A DNA stretch of 64,000 nucleotides from Macrotrachela quadricornifera (GCA_022393335.1 JAJEKB010021815.1:90630-154629), one strand, 5' to 3'; counted from the first letter of the stretch, positions 1 to 13,337 are shown. Translations and numbers: made by a program. The notes: generated from the letters alone by a model not told the origin.

Positions 1-265
1 CAAACCAATTTTTTACATAAGGATAAAAATTGGATATAATCCTCATAAAATAATTTTCGTATAATAAAGAAGAGCTGTTTTTTTTCTATCTATATATATT
101 CTATTACGTATTTAGTATCAAAAATCGAGATCCGATGGTAATGTAGTAAATCGAAAATACAATGCTTCAAACAGAAGATTTTTAAAGAAATAGTCTTATG
201 ATCGATTCAAATTCTAGATCAGCATTATATATTATTCACAATATATTCGATTCTGTTTCTTCAGA

Positions 266-1465
266 ATGTTATCCATCAAATGGCAATTCATTTTCATACT
301 GATGTATTTATGGTCAAAATTTACGTTTTCCGTCACTCACCAGTCAAACATCGCACTATATACAGATATTCCTATCACACAGAGATTATCACCAAGCGAA
401 ATAAACATTAATCAAAATCAAGTCTACGTATTTGGTCATCGTAATCCAGACACAGATAGTATAATGAGTGCATTGGTCTTTGCTGACTTTCTATGTCGTA
501 CGCAAGTCAATGCTAAAGCTTATCGTCTGGGTGAACTGAATAACGAGTCGAAATTTGTGCTTAAAAATGCTGGTGTCAAACCACCTGATATGTTGCCTAG
601 CCATTTAGCCGATGGCACTCAAGTTGCTTTAGTCGATCATAATGAGAGTGAGTTGAATCATTTTTTATGATATTCTTTATTGACCATTACTCTATTTTAG
701 GTCAACAATCGATGGAAAATTTGAAAAAAATGCATGTAACACATGTTATTGATCATCATAAGTTAGGTGATTTAACAACATCGATACCAATGTATCTTCG
801 TTTTGAACCAGTAGGATGTACAGCAACAATACTGACCAAATTGTATCGTGAGAACCATGTGCACATAAATCAAAAAATAGCATTACTTCTTCTCAGTGCC
901 ATTCTCAGTGACACACTCCATTTTCGGTATGAAGATTCGAAAGTTTTCATTTTAATCAGAAATATTATTTTCATCTTATTATAGATCATCGACTACAACA
1001 GATGATGATCGTTTGATGGTTAAGTATCTTTTACCGATTGCTAAACTCCGAAATGTTGAATCATATGCTAATAAAATGTTTACTGCGAAAAGTGATTTAA
1101 CCAGTTTATCGATGCAAGAAATTCTACTCCTTGATTATAAAACTTATTTATTTAATGGTCAATTATGGGGTATAGGCACATTGGAAACATTTTTTCCTGA
1201 TAAATTTCTTGAACGTAAAGAGGAATTACTTCAAGCAATGACTGATGAGAAGACGAAAAGTCGTTTAGTTGGTCTTTTGTTTTCAGTAATCGATATATCA
1301 AAAACACAAAATTATATGATAATTCTTGGTGAACCAGAACAAAATGTCGTTCAAAAAGCTTTTGATGTTATCATCGAAAACAGAATTGCAAATTTAAGCT
1401 CAAGAACCAGTCGAAAAAAAGATATAATTCCTGCTCTCGAATTCTACTTCAAAACAAACTATTAA
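266..1465 (+). CDS. Manganese-dependent (family II) inorganic pyrophosphatase, with signal peptide
   Basis: Hydrolyses pyrophosphate to phosphate; DHH-superfamily enzyme normally found in bacteria, archaea and some protists. Exons 266-647, 701-926 and 985-1465 (introns 53 and 58 nt) join in frame into 362 residues. Visible motifs: GHRNPDTDS (57-65), VDHNE (123-127), IDHH (144-147), and a C-terminal SRKK (345-348), the substrate-binding motif of this family, so both DHH and DHHA2 domains look complete. The first ~22 residues are hydrophobic and resemble a signal peptide, unusual for a normally cytosolic enzyme. A polypyrimidine-AG lies at 263-264, one base before the ATG, which supports this start and suggests trans-splicing. 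Animals generally use the unrelated family I enzyme, so horizontal acquisition is inferred. Confidence 0.93.
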
Positions 1466-2229
1466 TTTTTTTTTTTCACTGATGTTGAAAGTTGAACAGT
1501 CTTTGTAAAAAAATTAAAAGATTTACTTTCGCTCTTCAAGATAAATTTACATTTCATCAATTATAACGGACGTTCTAGAAGGAGTGAGAGGGGTGAGTGT
1601 ATCGAATATCAACATTATATGATATCGGATGAAATTATTGGGATTAAAAAATTCTGTGATTTTCTAACTATGAAGAAACAAACTGATGTTTATGCTTCTT
1701 CTTCTTCAGTCTTACAATTATAATTTTACACTTTAATCACCCTTTTCTTTGCTTTCTTCGTATATACAATGGAAAGAAAAAAGTATATAAATAGCTGAAT
1801 AAATAAATAATTGACAGTAAGTAATTATGCAATACTTTTTATTTTTGAATGTATATATTTTTCTAGTATTCCATCTGTAATAGATGCTAGACCCTATTAT
1901 TTTTTGATTATATGTAAAGAGGGCATTGATATTTCAGATCAAAAGTTCAGTGACATATAGAAATAGTTAGTTTGTTACATGTTATAAACTGTCTGAACTT
2001 TTAGCGCTGTCTAACTCTTTCGTCTCATTATCAACGTTAAATGTTGTAGTGTAAGGGAATACACCTCTGTGCCCAATAGTCCAATATATCAGTATACTGT
2101 TCGAGTTCTGCACTTATGAAAATTCTCTGTGCTATTTTTTTGATTTTACCGAAGAGATGAAAAAAAAAGGAGATCGCAAAATTTTCATTCTATCGAATTA
2201 CATTTACTTGCAGAAATAACGATTTCATC
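1466..2229. other. Intergenic, no gene seen
   Basis: AT-rich spacer between the pyrophosphatase and the NHL remnant; no coding frame, tRNA or clear repeat found. Confidence 0.6.
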
Positions 2230-2966
2230 AGTAGTAGCAATCCTTTGCTCCTAATGCAATTTTCATTGACACAAATGATGTTATATACCTTAGTGACAGC
2301 GGAAATAATCAAATGATGAAGTGGAAGAAAGGTGCATCGAGTGGCTTCTGACTTACTTATCTATCCATATTTTATCGTCATCGATAACGAGAGAACAATG
2401 TTCATCTGGGACGGAGTAGATAAAAAAGATATTATACGTTGGCCAAAAGGAGCGCAGTCAGGTGAAATTATTATTACTTCTGATGACCTATCTTTTGATG
2501 GAATCGATCTGGGTACACAGGAAGAGTGGCACACAAGAAGCACAAGTTATGACTGGAGATAAAGAGTTCGGAGATGCTCTAAATCAGCTTTACTATCGTA
2601 AGTAGAATTTTATGTCCAATTCTTTATTTGATCTACTTTCGCTGTTTTTGTATAGCCACTGATGTAATTGTTCATCGGGATGAATCTATCTATATACCTG
2701 ACTGGAGCAATGATCGTGTGATTAGATGGCCAAAGGATGAAACAAGTGGAGTAGTTGTTGCAGATGGAAATGGTAAAGGCCAAACAATAGTGTCATTCGC
2801 AGTGTATCATCTGGCGATAACAGAACAGATACTCTTCTTGTCAAAAGAAATGGAGAGGGCGATGCGGCCAATCAATTTTTTGGTTCTAAAGGTGTGGCAT
2901 TTGATTCCAAGTGGAATCTTTATATGGTCGATCAATACAATCATCGAGTTCAAATGTTTAAACTGA
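2230..2966 (+). pseudogene. NHL-repeat protein remnant
   Basis: NHL beta-propeller repeats are readable in three different frames. One stretch near 2250-2348 reads FIDTNDVIYLSDSGNNQMMK and WKKGASSG, then meets a TGA. A second near 2360-2560 contains a FIWDGV..IIRWPKGAQSGE pattern. A third near 2660-2966 has YIPDWSNDRVIRWPKDETSG, then a shifted frame with FGSKGVAFDSKWNLYMVDQ and NHRVQMFK. The D-x-x-N-x-R-V-x-R-W core is the NHL signature. Frames change at least twice and a stop interrupts them, so this is read as a decayed gene; undetected introns could explain some shifts. NHL-repeat proteins are abundant in rotifer genomes. The substrate or role cannot be told. Confidence 0.75.
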
Positions 2967-5908
2967 ATAATCTTTGATCTACTTTATATTAAACTTTTTT
3001 CGTGGGAACATCTTTTTTTTGATTGATTTTTGCTCCTGTAATAAAGTTGAACTTTATTTAAGTTATTCAATTTCGGTGCGATCGGAACTCTTGCGGTTTT
3101 CAATGTTCAATGATCAATTAATAGACAAGTCATCATCTGTTAGAAATACTCAGTCAATGAATGTACCCTTAAAGAAAATACCTCTTTCTTTTTCACCCTT
3201 ATCCTTAAGATAAATTCACATGTCATAGACAAAAATAGGACAGTTGAGCAAATTAAATATACGTGCTCTTATTGATTAATTGGAAGCTTATTTAATTGAT
3301 GGATGGCTGTGCGTCAATACTTCTAAGTAGAATAGCAACATCGATAAAACAGAAATAAAAGCTTGTTGATTATCTCAAGGACAGAATGTTTGCCACAGAT
3401 TGGATATTCACCTTACAAGACGTCTAATAAAAGTAAATGTATGAGATTCAAATATTTTTGCTTGACGAGTTATTTTTTTTTGTCATATGATCCTCTCTTC
3501 AATCGAGAAAATAAAAATACTGACGCTTTACTTCTTTGAGCATGAACTTTTCAATAATCGTGAAAAGTGTTGCTGATATCACAAAATCTTCTTAAACTTT
3601 TGTCCTTCTAAATATTTCAGAATTAGAGAAAAATTATATAAAAAATACGTATGATCCAGACTAGTGAAAGCCTATATTTATACCGTCAAAACTAAGTTCT
3701 TATTCGTATGAAATCGTGGAACTAAAAATGTTTAAAGTTACATGCCAAGCTGAAGAAAAGTTTTTCCGGCTGATGTAGAATCAGATTTCGAAATTGTGTA
3801 TATAATCTTCAAACTGATTCATGGACGTCATCATTTATGTACGAAAGAGCCTTTACAGGGACAATTCGAAACTAATAACCTTACTAAATTATGAGAAATT
3901 GTAACTTTTTTGACTTAAAACGATTCGAATCGGTTCCAAAAGATACGAACTGACCCCATGTCTAATAAAAACTTTCAAAATGAAACCTTGATGCTGTCTT
4001 TAAAGCAATAAAAACATAACGTCAGCTGCTGTTGAATGCATCCGTTTAATCCCACATCTTCATCTCCTTGCTTCTTATCTTATCGATATTAAGCAGCACG
4101 AACATGCTGCTATTTTGTTTTCATTCTTAGTATAAGCGTTGAAGTGGTATTATATTATACTATAATTTAACTTATATGGAAAAATATATAAAAAACAACA
4201 TGTAAGTATTTCCTGAACGTCTCAATAGCTTTAGGAAAACATGGAATACATTTTGTGCCATTAGAGTGTCAGTGTGAAAAGAAGGTTGATTTAATTTTTT
4301 TTTCGAAAGAAATTAAATTTCTCGAAGACTTTTTTTCTTGAAATACTTGTTATGAAAGGTTTTACTACTTCTTGAAGAATCTCAATCATTATGTTCTTCT
4401 GACATATTCTAATCTGACGAGTGAGTAAAGATTTCGTCCTCAATAGCATGTGTCTAACACCTTCGCATATTGAACTTAATATGATGAGGTTTTTCTGTAC
4501 AAGATTTAGCAGTTAGTCTTATAGAAAAAGCCACTGAACTGTTCAAAAACTAGCTTAGTTGTTCAGAAATGTATATCATCCTGACAAATTACCTTTTTTG
4601 AAAAGCATACTCAATCTTGTTCAAATTCATGGCGATAGTTCATTCAAATTTTAGCAATTAAAATCTCCTTAAGAATCTATTGAATTGGATAAGTTCGATA
4701 TCACCATAGAGATTACTGGATGTTCTTTCCACATTTTGTACCCATAAGCGATCAGCATAATTTGATATAACTCTTTACAGCCTATCTCAGGAAGAATATT
4801 TTTTACTATTTTTTTAAATTGTAGCTGTAAACGAAATTTGTATTCGAGATTAGCATCCAACTCTAACTATACTGGGCTATTGGAAATATTTTTTTTGTCT
4901 GTTCTAAAAAACATACACAATTTCTGACTCAGAATTCTACATTGATGATAAATATCTATCACGAACTTAACAACAGAAAACTTCACACATGAAAATTGAT
5001 ATTATGGAAAATTAGCCAAACAAAATGATATTCTGTGACGACAGTATTGCAAGTTTCTATTTGGCTTAAGCATTTTTTAGAAGTCCACATAAATCTTCAG
5101 TCAGTGAATTGAAAACGTGAGAACTCTGTCATCAAGCAGTAACTTGGAAGACTATTATTTTTGTTGCAAGACAACAATTTTTAAACTTTTCCTTGTAGAT
5201 GTAAACTGAGAGTAGTTTTCAAACGTAGTAGAACGCAGCGATACTTCTTTGCGATGAAGATTTCGTTGAGTCTGACAAGACCGACTCCTAAAAAGTTGAG
5301 TAAACAATTGTACCAAGTCGATAGTTATATAGTTTGAGGTTAGTTCAGGAACCTTGCTTTCGCGAAAACATTGACTGGCTAGATTTAGAGGAAAGATGGA
5401 AACTATTTGATCGATCGAGAAATAATAACATAATAATAAAGCATTTACATAATCAAAGCCCGTTTTCACTTGACCGGTAAACATTCGTAGGCTTTTTGAA
5501 GAAGAAATGTTTTTTTGCTTACGATTACGTATTTTATCAAGAATCAAAGAAAATCGCATATTGTCTTTTTTCATAAATCAGTTCCATTAGAGAAAGTGAG
5601 TTTGCATTCACATAAAATATTCACTGAGTTATCAGTCCAATCGCACAGCTTTTCTAATTGATTAACAAACTAACGTGTTACACAGTATCAAATATCATTC
5701 ACTACAAGAAACGTTTACAACCTTATTCAAATCTCGGACATTTGTTTCATAGAACTAAATGCAAAGAATAGATTCTATGTGAAACGAACTTTTGTGAATA
5801 TTTTCATGTATTGTATAGGCATACTATTTCATTCACACCATTTGAATCCTCGCCTAACAGTCTTCTCACCTTCACCTTCAAAATCCTATATATTTCGCTC
5901 ATTTCAGT
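2967..5908. other. Long intergenic stretch, no supported gene
   Basis: About 2.9 kb of AT-rich DNA. Short open frames occur (for example minus-strand 5155-5574) but none has a recognisable domain or splice continuation. The last bases before 5909 carry a pyrimidine-rich acceptor for the next gene. Confidence 0.55.
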
Positions 5909-7846
5909 ATGTTCATCATTACTAGCTACGTGTTTCTCCTTGCCGTCGGTATCGGTATAGCAGCTGCCCAGTCTAACCATAGAGCAGATGCAGAAAATGG
6001 GATCTATGGTCTTCCAGCCAGCAATCCCGTTAAACAACCTTGGATCTGGCCCTTACCACAAACATGGCAACGTGGAAATCAGACTATTCAGATCTCTGCA
6101 AATGTACATTTCGAATTCAACGACCAAAGTTCAATTTTGAGTAGAGGTGCTCAGCGCTATCTCAAACTAATTTTCCTGAAAGAAATTTATCCTATGATTC
6201 CATATAATTGGTCTACCACCACATCATCCTTAGGTTCCATTATAAGCACAGTCAATATTGAAGTGGAGGACATCTCTGAAGTACTTAATATGGAAACAGA
6301 TGAATCGTACTCGCTCGTTATTCCAGCCGCTCATTGTGCGAACGTGACTATCAAGGCCAAGACTGTCTATGGTGCTTTGTATGGAATGGAAACCTTTTCT
6401 CAAATTATACGATGGTCACCTAATCATCAAGCCTTTGTCATTCCTAACGCTCCCTGGAACATTACTGATTATCCCAAATATAAACATAGAGGACTTTTAC
6501 TTGATACTTCGCGTCATTATTATGATACCAAAGACATCTACAAAGTCATTGACACGATGTCATGGAACAAGATGAATATTCTTCATTGGCACTTCTTTGA
6601 TGCAACATCATTTCCATATGTTTCCAAGGCTTACCCACAATTGGCCGCAAAAGGAGCGTACAGTCCTGCTCATCAATATACTGCCGATGATATCCACAAT
6701 CTGGTACAGTACGCGAAAGAGCGTGGAGTACGTGTGATACCTGAACTCGAAGCTCCCGGCCATAGTACTTCGTGGGCCTACGGTAAGTATATTGAATACT
6801 AGAAATTTAAGCCTGAAAAGTTATGAAAATTAAATTTCAATGTGACGATTATTTGATTTAGGCATCCCTGAAATTGGTTCCTGCATAAACAAGGTTCCAC
6901 ATGCTGGTTATACCATACAACCACCTAGTGGTCAACTGAATATTGCCAGCAACAAGACAAAAGAGGTTGTCAATACTATTATTGATGAATTATCCGAGTT
7001 ATTTCCTGACTCATGGTTTCACGCATCTGGTAATTATAATATAATATCTTGAATTATGGTATACTCCTATTTTAAAATCATTTTGCAGGTGATGAAGTAA
7101 TAATGAATTGCTGGACAAATGATAGTCAAATTGCATCGTATTTGTCGGAAAAAAACATGACCATTCTAGAGCTTTTTCAAGAATTTGTCTTTAATATGCA
7201 AGATCATATTCGTTCACGTAATAAGACTGTTATAGTCTGGCAGGAATTGTTGCTGGAATATAACTTTACATTACCAATGGATACAATTGTACAGATTTGG
7301 ATTGGTTCTCTCGGTGTAAAAGCTGCAACTGAAAGAGGTTATAAGATTGTTGTCTCCTCTAGTGATTATTGGTACTTAGATATCGGTTATGGAAAACCAC
7401 GAAGCAATCCTTACCCCAGTGTACCAGGAGCAGGCTATAATCACTGGAATAGAATTTATTCTTATGATATAAGGGCGAATCTTACACAGAACGAAATGGA
7501 CTTGATTCAGGGAGGAGAAGTCTGTATGTGGGGCGAGCTGGTTGACAAGACCAATTTTGAAAACAAAATCTGGCCACGTGCTTCTGCAGCTGCTGAACGA
7601 CTTTGGTAAATCTACTTATCTTTTTTGACTTTTTCTCTGATTTCGTATCTACCTATTCCTTCATATATAATCAGGTCGGGCTATCAAACACCCACTGGCG
7701 AAAATATATCAAGTGACGATGCTATCCTTCGCCTCCTGCCGTGGCGCGAACTCATGGTTCTCAGAGGCACAATGGCTTCACCTCTCAATCAAGGCTTCTG
7801 TACTCGAAATCCGCTTGACTGCTTCCAGGTGCCAGAAATCAGTTAA
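5909..7846 (+). CDS. Secreted/lysosomal beta-N-acetylhexosaminidase (GH20)
   Basis: Removes terminal GlcNAc/GalNAc from glycans, glycolipids or chitin oligomers. Exons 5909-6782, 6862-7029, 7089-7605 and 7675-7846 join in frame into 576 residues. A signal peptide covers about residues 1-20, the N-terminal GH20b alpha/beta domain about 40-190, then the TIM barrel. KHRGLLLDTSRHYY marks the barrel start. The catalytic pair is D349-E350 in HASGDEV, followed by CW; VCMWGE and WPRASAAAERLW are further family blocks. The end (ELMVLRGTMASPL..GFC) matches the usual hexosaminidase C-terminus. An AG at 5906-5907 sits one base before the ATG. Length and motifs agree with animal HEXA/HEXB or invertebrate hexosaminidases; which subtype is not decided. 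Confidence 0.94.
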
Positions 7847-10035
7847 AAGTCTGTTTCATACAGAACTTCATTATAATTTTCTTTGAGGATAACAGGTTTA
7901 TACTCCTTCTTTCTTATTTCAAAACTATTAAAAATCACACTGATTTTGAAAATAAGATACTTTGTCCAATCGCGGAAGAACAGCTTTTGCATTTCTGAAG
8001 CTGTTTTCAAGTGTGCAAAAGTAAATGTAGAAAAAACTATAATAGGGAATTTTTCTTTATAAGTTTGTAGTGACACGTTTTTGCTACAGGTATATTCATT
8101 ATCGAGGTCACTGAAATTTTATTTTTCCGGTATACAGAAATTGTCTTTGCTAAAGAAACACCATTCATCCTTGAGTGGTACTCACGAAAAGAGGTGTCAT
8201 TGTATTTATTAGTCATATTTTTATTTTTATATTCGTTTTTATTTGGAAGATATTCTTTAAAAAATAAATACGAAAAGCTCCGATTTTTATCTTATGATAA
8301 ATTTTTTTTTCATAATTAGCTAATTTGATTCATTCAAATTTAATAATTAAAATTTAGAAAGTTTACATATACATATATAATTTTTTCTCTCAATAACTGT
8401 AATTTATAGATGAAGCGAAAAATTAATATAATAATATTAGTATTGATATTCTCTTTTATTGTGCTTAAATCATATCATAGTACCATCTAAATAATCAATT
8501 ATAATATCGGATGCACTGCCGCTAATCATGGAGCTGTATTAATTATATCTCAACAACACAAACATCAACAACAACATATCGATATAGACAGGATACAATC
8601 ATGAATATATTCCAATAGATATTACACAGCATCAATGGTATTAACTAGAAACATGATCATATATTATTCTATAAACTCACGAAACAAAAACTCTAAAAAA
8701 AAATGCGTCTCAACGTGTCTTTATTTTAGCCTGCATATTTCAAAATTCGTTGAAATGCATCTGCTGGTCGGTAGAAACAATATCAATTAGCTAGAACGCA
8801 ACTATATTTTATCTGTACCCGTTTAAGCCTCCATGCAAAACTCGATTTTTCCGAAAATTACCAAAGTTCACTTTTTTGTGGACTTTTTAAAGTTTTTCAG
8901 CTTCTGGTGGGTCAAGAAGGCGTAACATAGTTTTCCCCATTGTCACTGAAAAAATTAATCCTTACAATTTGTAACGGTTTTTATCAAAACCTAGCTTTCA
9001 ATCAAAAATATTGAAATAACTTTGTCACATTTCTGTATATAATTAATATTATTTTTTCGTATTTTAAAGTTCTAAAGAAGGATAAACTTTTGTTCTAATG
9101 AATTTTCTCAGTGAGTCGAAAACTTATCCATCGACCTCGACATACTAGCATATAGCAGACAAACAACAGGTTACGCTGAGTTCTTCAGCAAAATACTGTG
9201 GCACCTCCCCAGCTTATCTTCAAAATAGAATTTCAAATTTTGACGTGAAACTTTGTATAAATAAAGATGTCAATGAGAGTAATTCATTTTTAAAGTTTCA
9301 AATTTTTTTATTGTTCGTATCCTAAAGTATGAACATGATACATTTTGTACTATTGCTGTGCTCAACAGGTTCTACCTTATAGGGAATGACTCGTCTCAAA
9401 AATGATTTATTGCTTGGCCAATTTCTTCCATTATCATATGTTTTTTGTTAAATCATCTTATGTTAGGTATAATAAATTGATTGAAAAACTACTTTTTCAC
9501 TAGGAAGTAATTCTATTCTTAAAGGAATAAAGCTTTAAGCTTCTATTAATAAAAATGATATCGCTCTTCCAAAATTGATGACCTGAATCACTCTGGATAA
9601 AACGTATACTTGTAATGTACTTTAGAAGTTTCACCTCTATTCGTCTATTTAATTATATCAAGTCTAGGTTTAAATTGAATCAAAGACAATAGAGCAACAT
9701 TAATAACTTTTGGATATGCATATTTTTAATATTTTTATCATGTTTGCAAAATCCAAAGAAAAGTGAATGGAATTTATGAAAAAAGCTGTTTTTACTGTGA
9801 TATAGTACATATATATATTAATGTAGTTATGATTAACAGGCATCTTTCACTCATATTTTCTAGGGAATCAAATATTTGTACAGATGATTAAATTCACATT
9901 GTTTATCGTTTACTGATAGATATTTGATGTTAGCATTATGAAAAAAAAGTAAAAGTACGGTCTATCGGTACCAAAATACCTTGTATCACAATCGTTTTTT
10001 TCTCTCAGTGTGAATAGATATACTAAGAAAAAAAT
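7847..10035. other. Intergenic, no gene seen
   Basis: About 2.2 kb, AT-rich, no coding frame with recognisable motifs on either strand. A CAACA-rich stretch near 8550-8580 is the only low-complexity patch noted. Confidence 0.55.
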
Positions 10036-10819
10036 ATGCAACCTTTGACATTAATATGTCTAATGATTATTGTTCTTGCCTGTTCAGTAATGGCTAAAAA
10101 CGTTAAATTTACATACTATTGGGTTGCTTTCGAAGAGGGTTAGTGTAGATATATATGTATATTGCAGCATTGCATAATCTTTGATTTATTTTTCTAGACT
10201 TTCCAGCGGGTTCAGATTATGAATTACAAAATTGTAGTGGTGGTATTCTTGCTAGAATTTCGAAAACTTATTGGGAGTCATTACGAGTGGAGTGTAGTGG
10301 ATATCTTCGTACTGGCGAGTCAGTATGTTAGTTTGAATTTTCTTTAGAATTAATCTTTTTTACTTAGATTTGTGAATGGAGGCAATGATGACTGTAGTTG
10401 TTTTATGAAAGTTTCTGGTCCATTAGGCACTAAAGGCAATCTACTGCAACCGTATATAAGTATTGGTAAGTAACTAAATTTCTCCTTTACATCGGTCAAA
10501 TTATATTCTTTTGACTTTCAGCGGCAAATGACATGGAATTTGGAACTAAAGTATTTGTTCGTCAATTAAATGGTATTCTATTGCCAAGTGAGTCAGTTTG
10601 CTTTGTTAACAGCTATTTTTTAATGAAATTTTTCCTTTTTATCTAGATGGCAGAACACATAACGGGTGTGTAAGAGTAGATGATATTGGCGTGGGTTTTG
10701 GTCCAAATCATATTGATTTTTATGTCCTTCGAAAATCTAATTACGAGAAACTTTCACCTCGCGTAGACAAACAACTCGATATTATAGCAAACGCGGATTG
10801 TGTCATTCAAAGTTATTAA
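10036..10819 (+). CDS. Secreted 3D-domain (double-psi-barrel) protein
   Basis: Five exons (10036-10138, 10198-10318, 10368-10465, 10522-10587, 10647-10819) join in frame into 186 residues. A signal peptide covers about residues 1-19 (MQPLTLICLMIIVLACSVMA). The C-terminal half has GTKVFVRQLNG.LLPNGR followed by CVRVDDIGVGFG and HIDFYV, the layout of the 3D domain: a G-T-x-V strand, D-x-G, then I-D-x-[FY]-V. That domain occurs in bacterial MltA, Bacillus YuiC-like stationary-phase proteins and fungal secreted proteins that bind or cleave glycan chains. Whether this copy is enzymatic is not known. An acceptor-like TTTCTCTCAG ends at 10008. It lies tail to tail with the broken gene below. Microbial origin is inferred from domain distribution. 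Confidence 0.78.
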
Positions 10820-10910
10820 CTGCAAAAAATTTATAATAAAGACAAGCTGTCGAAAATTATTTTTTGCATTTGATTTCGTCTGTGGGATTAATTCAATTAT
10901 ATGGAATGCA

Positions 10911-11437
10911 TTATTCCTGATCACACTTTAGCACACCCTCACCCTCGAATAAATCTTTCATACTACCATCCCAAAAAATGATTACACTGATCAGGTCTCA
11001 CTATCCATGTTTTGATATCCTTGTGAAGATAAATGGGCACATCACCAAACGTGTGACTCGAATCCACCATAGTAGTAAAAAAATATGGATGAGAAATAAC
11101 AATTGCAGTAAGACCGCCTAATCTGTTAATAAAATCAATAGTATTTTGTTCGAGGAATAAGATACTATCCCAAAGAATATTGCCATGGGATGTTTGTATT
11201 AAAAAATGCACGCTAACCAATTCCAAATCGTGGTTCAGTAAAAGTTAAAAACAAACCATTTCCCTCGTACGTAATTTTATTTTCATATTTACTCAACATT
11301 TCCTCTCCTGGTATCCATTTTTGGTCATTCTTACCGAGATAATGTCGTTCATCTTCACAGATCAAACAATGCGACGATGATGATGATGTAAATAGATAGT
11401 GAATGCCACAGTTCACACATATATAATAGAACATCAA
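10911..11437 (-). pseudogene. Broken metallo-beta-lactamase-fold protein gene
   Basis: Reading from 11437, the N-terminus has a zinc-ribbon-like pattern (ICVNCG..HCLICEDERHYLG) and continues to TEPRFGIG, where a TAG stands in place of an expected Gln. One base later a run of six T shifts the frame; the product resumes as HFLIQTSHGNILWDSILFLE, GGLTAIVISHPYFFTTMVD and FGDVPIYLHKD. A second six-T run shifts the frame again before FWDGSMKDLFEGEGVL, and a stop follows at 10911. The ISHPYF block is the equivalent of the metal-binding HPHY motif in this family (cell-surface or cyanobacterial-type MBL-fold proteins). The C-terminal metal-binding half is missing. Both shifts lie in poly-T, so assembly error is possible, but the stop and the truncation argue for a true pseudogene. 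Confidence 0.7.
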
Positions 11438-13337
11438 AAAACCTTACTAATTTTTAAAGACAGAAACTTTGAACTTAACACATTTTATAGAAGAAATTTG
11501 ATAGAAAGAACAGCAACATTTTACTATCTCATTCGCTCAGTCTTTTCTTTGATCTCATTTATCAAGTTCTTTGTTGTCAGCCTTTCAATATCGTTTCTAC
11601 TATGCTAACTTGCTTTCACAATTGCGTTAGTCAGTTTTAATTAGTCCTAAAGACTAACAATAGTCTCTTCATGCATGGGAATAACAGTATGCAAATTTTC
11701 TACCATTGTATAATCATAATATAGACTAAAATTCTGCTCAATCTATGATCCTGCACACTTGCATATACATGTCCAAAAAATCTTTTCTCAAACAAGTAAT
11801 GGTAAGCTGTAAAGTGACTTTGTAATAGAAAGGGCTAATGAGAGATTGTCGGATCTTTCATCGTCTTATAAAGTTGTTTCTCACGAATGCATCACATGGC
11901 AGACAGCATCGGATAAGACGAACAAAATACGTAAGATAAATATTTCACCATGTAATCTCTTAAATATACGTAAGGTATCTAAAAAGTAACTAAAGGATGA
12001 ATATATATATAAGAAAAAATTGATTAGAAAAACTCTCTTATGGAATTATAACTGATCTTTGATAAGTCACAGTTCTTTGTTGATGTTAGGGATTATTCTT
12101 CAAAAGTTTTTCTACAACTTTTCTCCGAGTAATATGATCTATGTACATTTTTTCATAAGCAATAAAAAAAATATCATAGGGGGTGAAATCTTTAAGAAAC
12201 TAAAATATATTTTTTTAATTCATTTGATTTATCGGAACATTGAAGGTAATAAAGAACTATTGTGAGTATGTACTGAGCAGATTAATAATAGTCACTCCAT
12301 CTTATATATTGTAACCCACAATTGCAGAACATTGGTACCAAAATCAAGTGACAAGAGAACAACACATTATATATGCAGCAAGAAATGAATGAAGCACAAA
12401 TAATTTAATAGTCAGTCGCATTTTAATAGCTTTTTCAAAAAACAGAAGTTGAAAAAAAAATAATAAAAAATATCATATTTTTCTTGTCTTTGGAATTTCA
12501 GTCGTCTCAATAAAATGAAACCAGAGTTTACGAAAAAAATCTTTGTTGCATGAAGAAGGAAATATGAAGAGTACTAAATTCATTGGAGTGGACCACGACA
12601 TTCTGATTCGATTACCCGAGCAACAAAAATATTACGGCATAGTCTGTCATCATCGGCGACCTTGAAAAAGGAGACAATGACTGCTTCAATTGTCAACAAT
12701 CTGTTAGTGAAATTCATCCAATGAATGTCTCACCATCCAAAGCCATAAACGTAATTAATCTGAAAAAGTGTTCTAATTTCGTGAATAACGTGAAGTGATC
12801 ACTTTTTACTTTATCTTGAGAGGAAATCTATAAAAACATTCGATATTAGTTCCATCATCCAAGTATAGATTAAGAAAAGAATTAATTGAGACGGAGAAAG
12901 TTTTCATTGTATGTTTCTCTCTCAACAACTGCCAGAAATTATTTTTATGAATGTTATTAGGATTCTTCAATAAGCTTCTATGTCTTCTGAACAACTCTCT
13001 TACTTTTTCATTCATTTTTCAATTTATAATAACATAGCCTAATCGTGCTTAAAGTATTAGGTTGATCTGTTATATTTGATAATCATGGATTGAAGCATAT
13101 TTTTAAAACATTCTTATCCACATTTTCCAATTTTTAGTATGAAGTAACTAATTTATTTTAGTAGTGGCATTTCCTACGAGATGAAAAAAATACAAACAAT
13201 AATATTTTCTTTTTGATGCTTTATTCTGTTTAGCCAGTTCAACAAGCACTATTAAATGAAATGATTCGTCAAAATAGAAGACTATTCTTTTTTGATTCTA
13301 GATACAAGTTCAACAACAACAACTATTGATATAGTAT
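11438..13337. other. Intergenic, no gene seen
   Basis: About 1.9 kb of AT-rich DNA without a supported coding region or repeat. Confidence 0.5.

Noticed and set aside
5155..5574. 139-residue open frame on the minus strand upstream of the hexosaminidase
   Set aside because: No motif, no splice continuation and ordinary AT-rich composition; chance frame is more likely.
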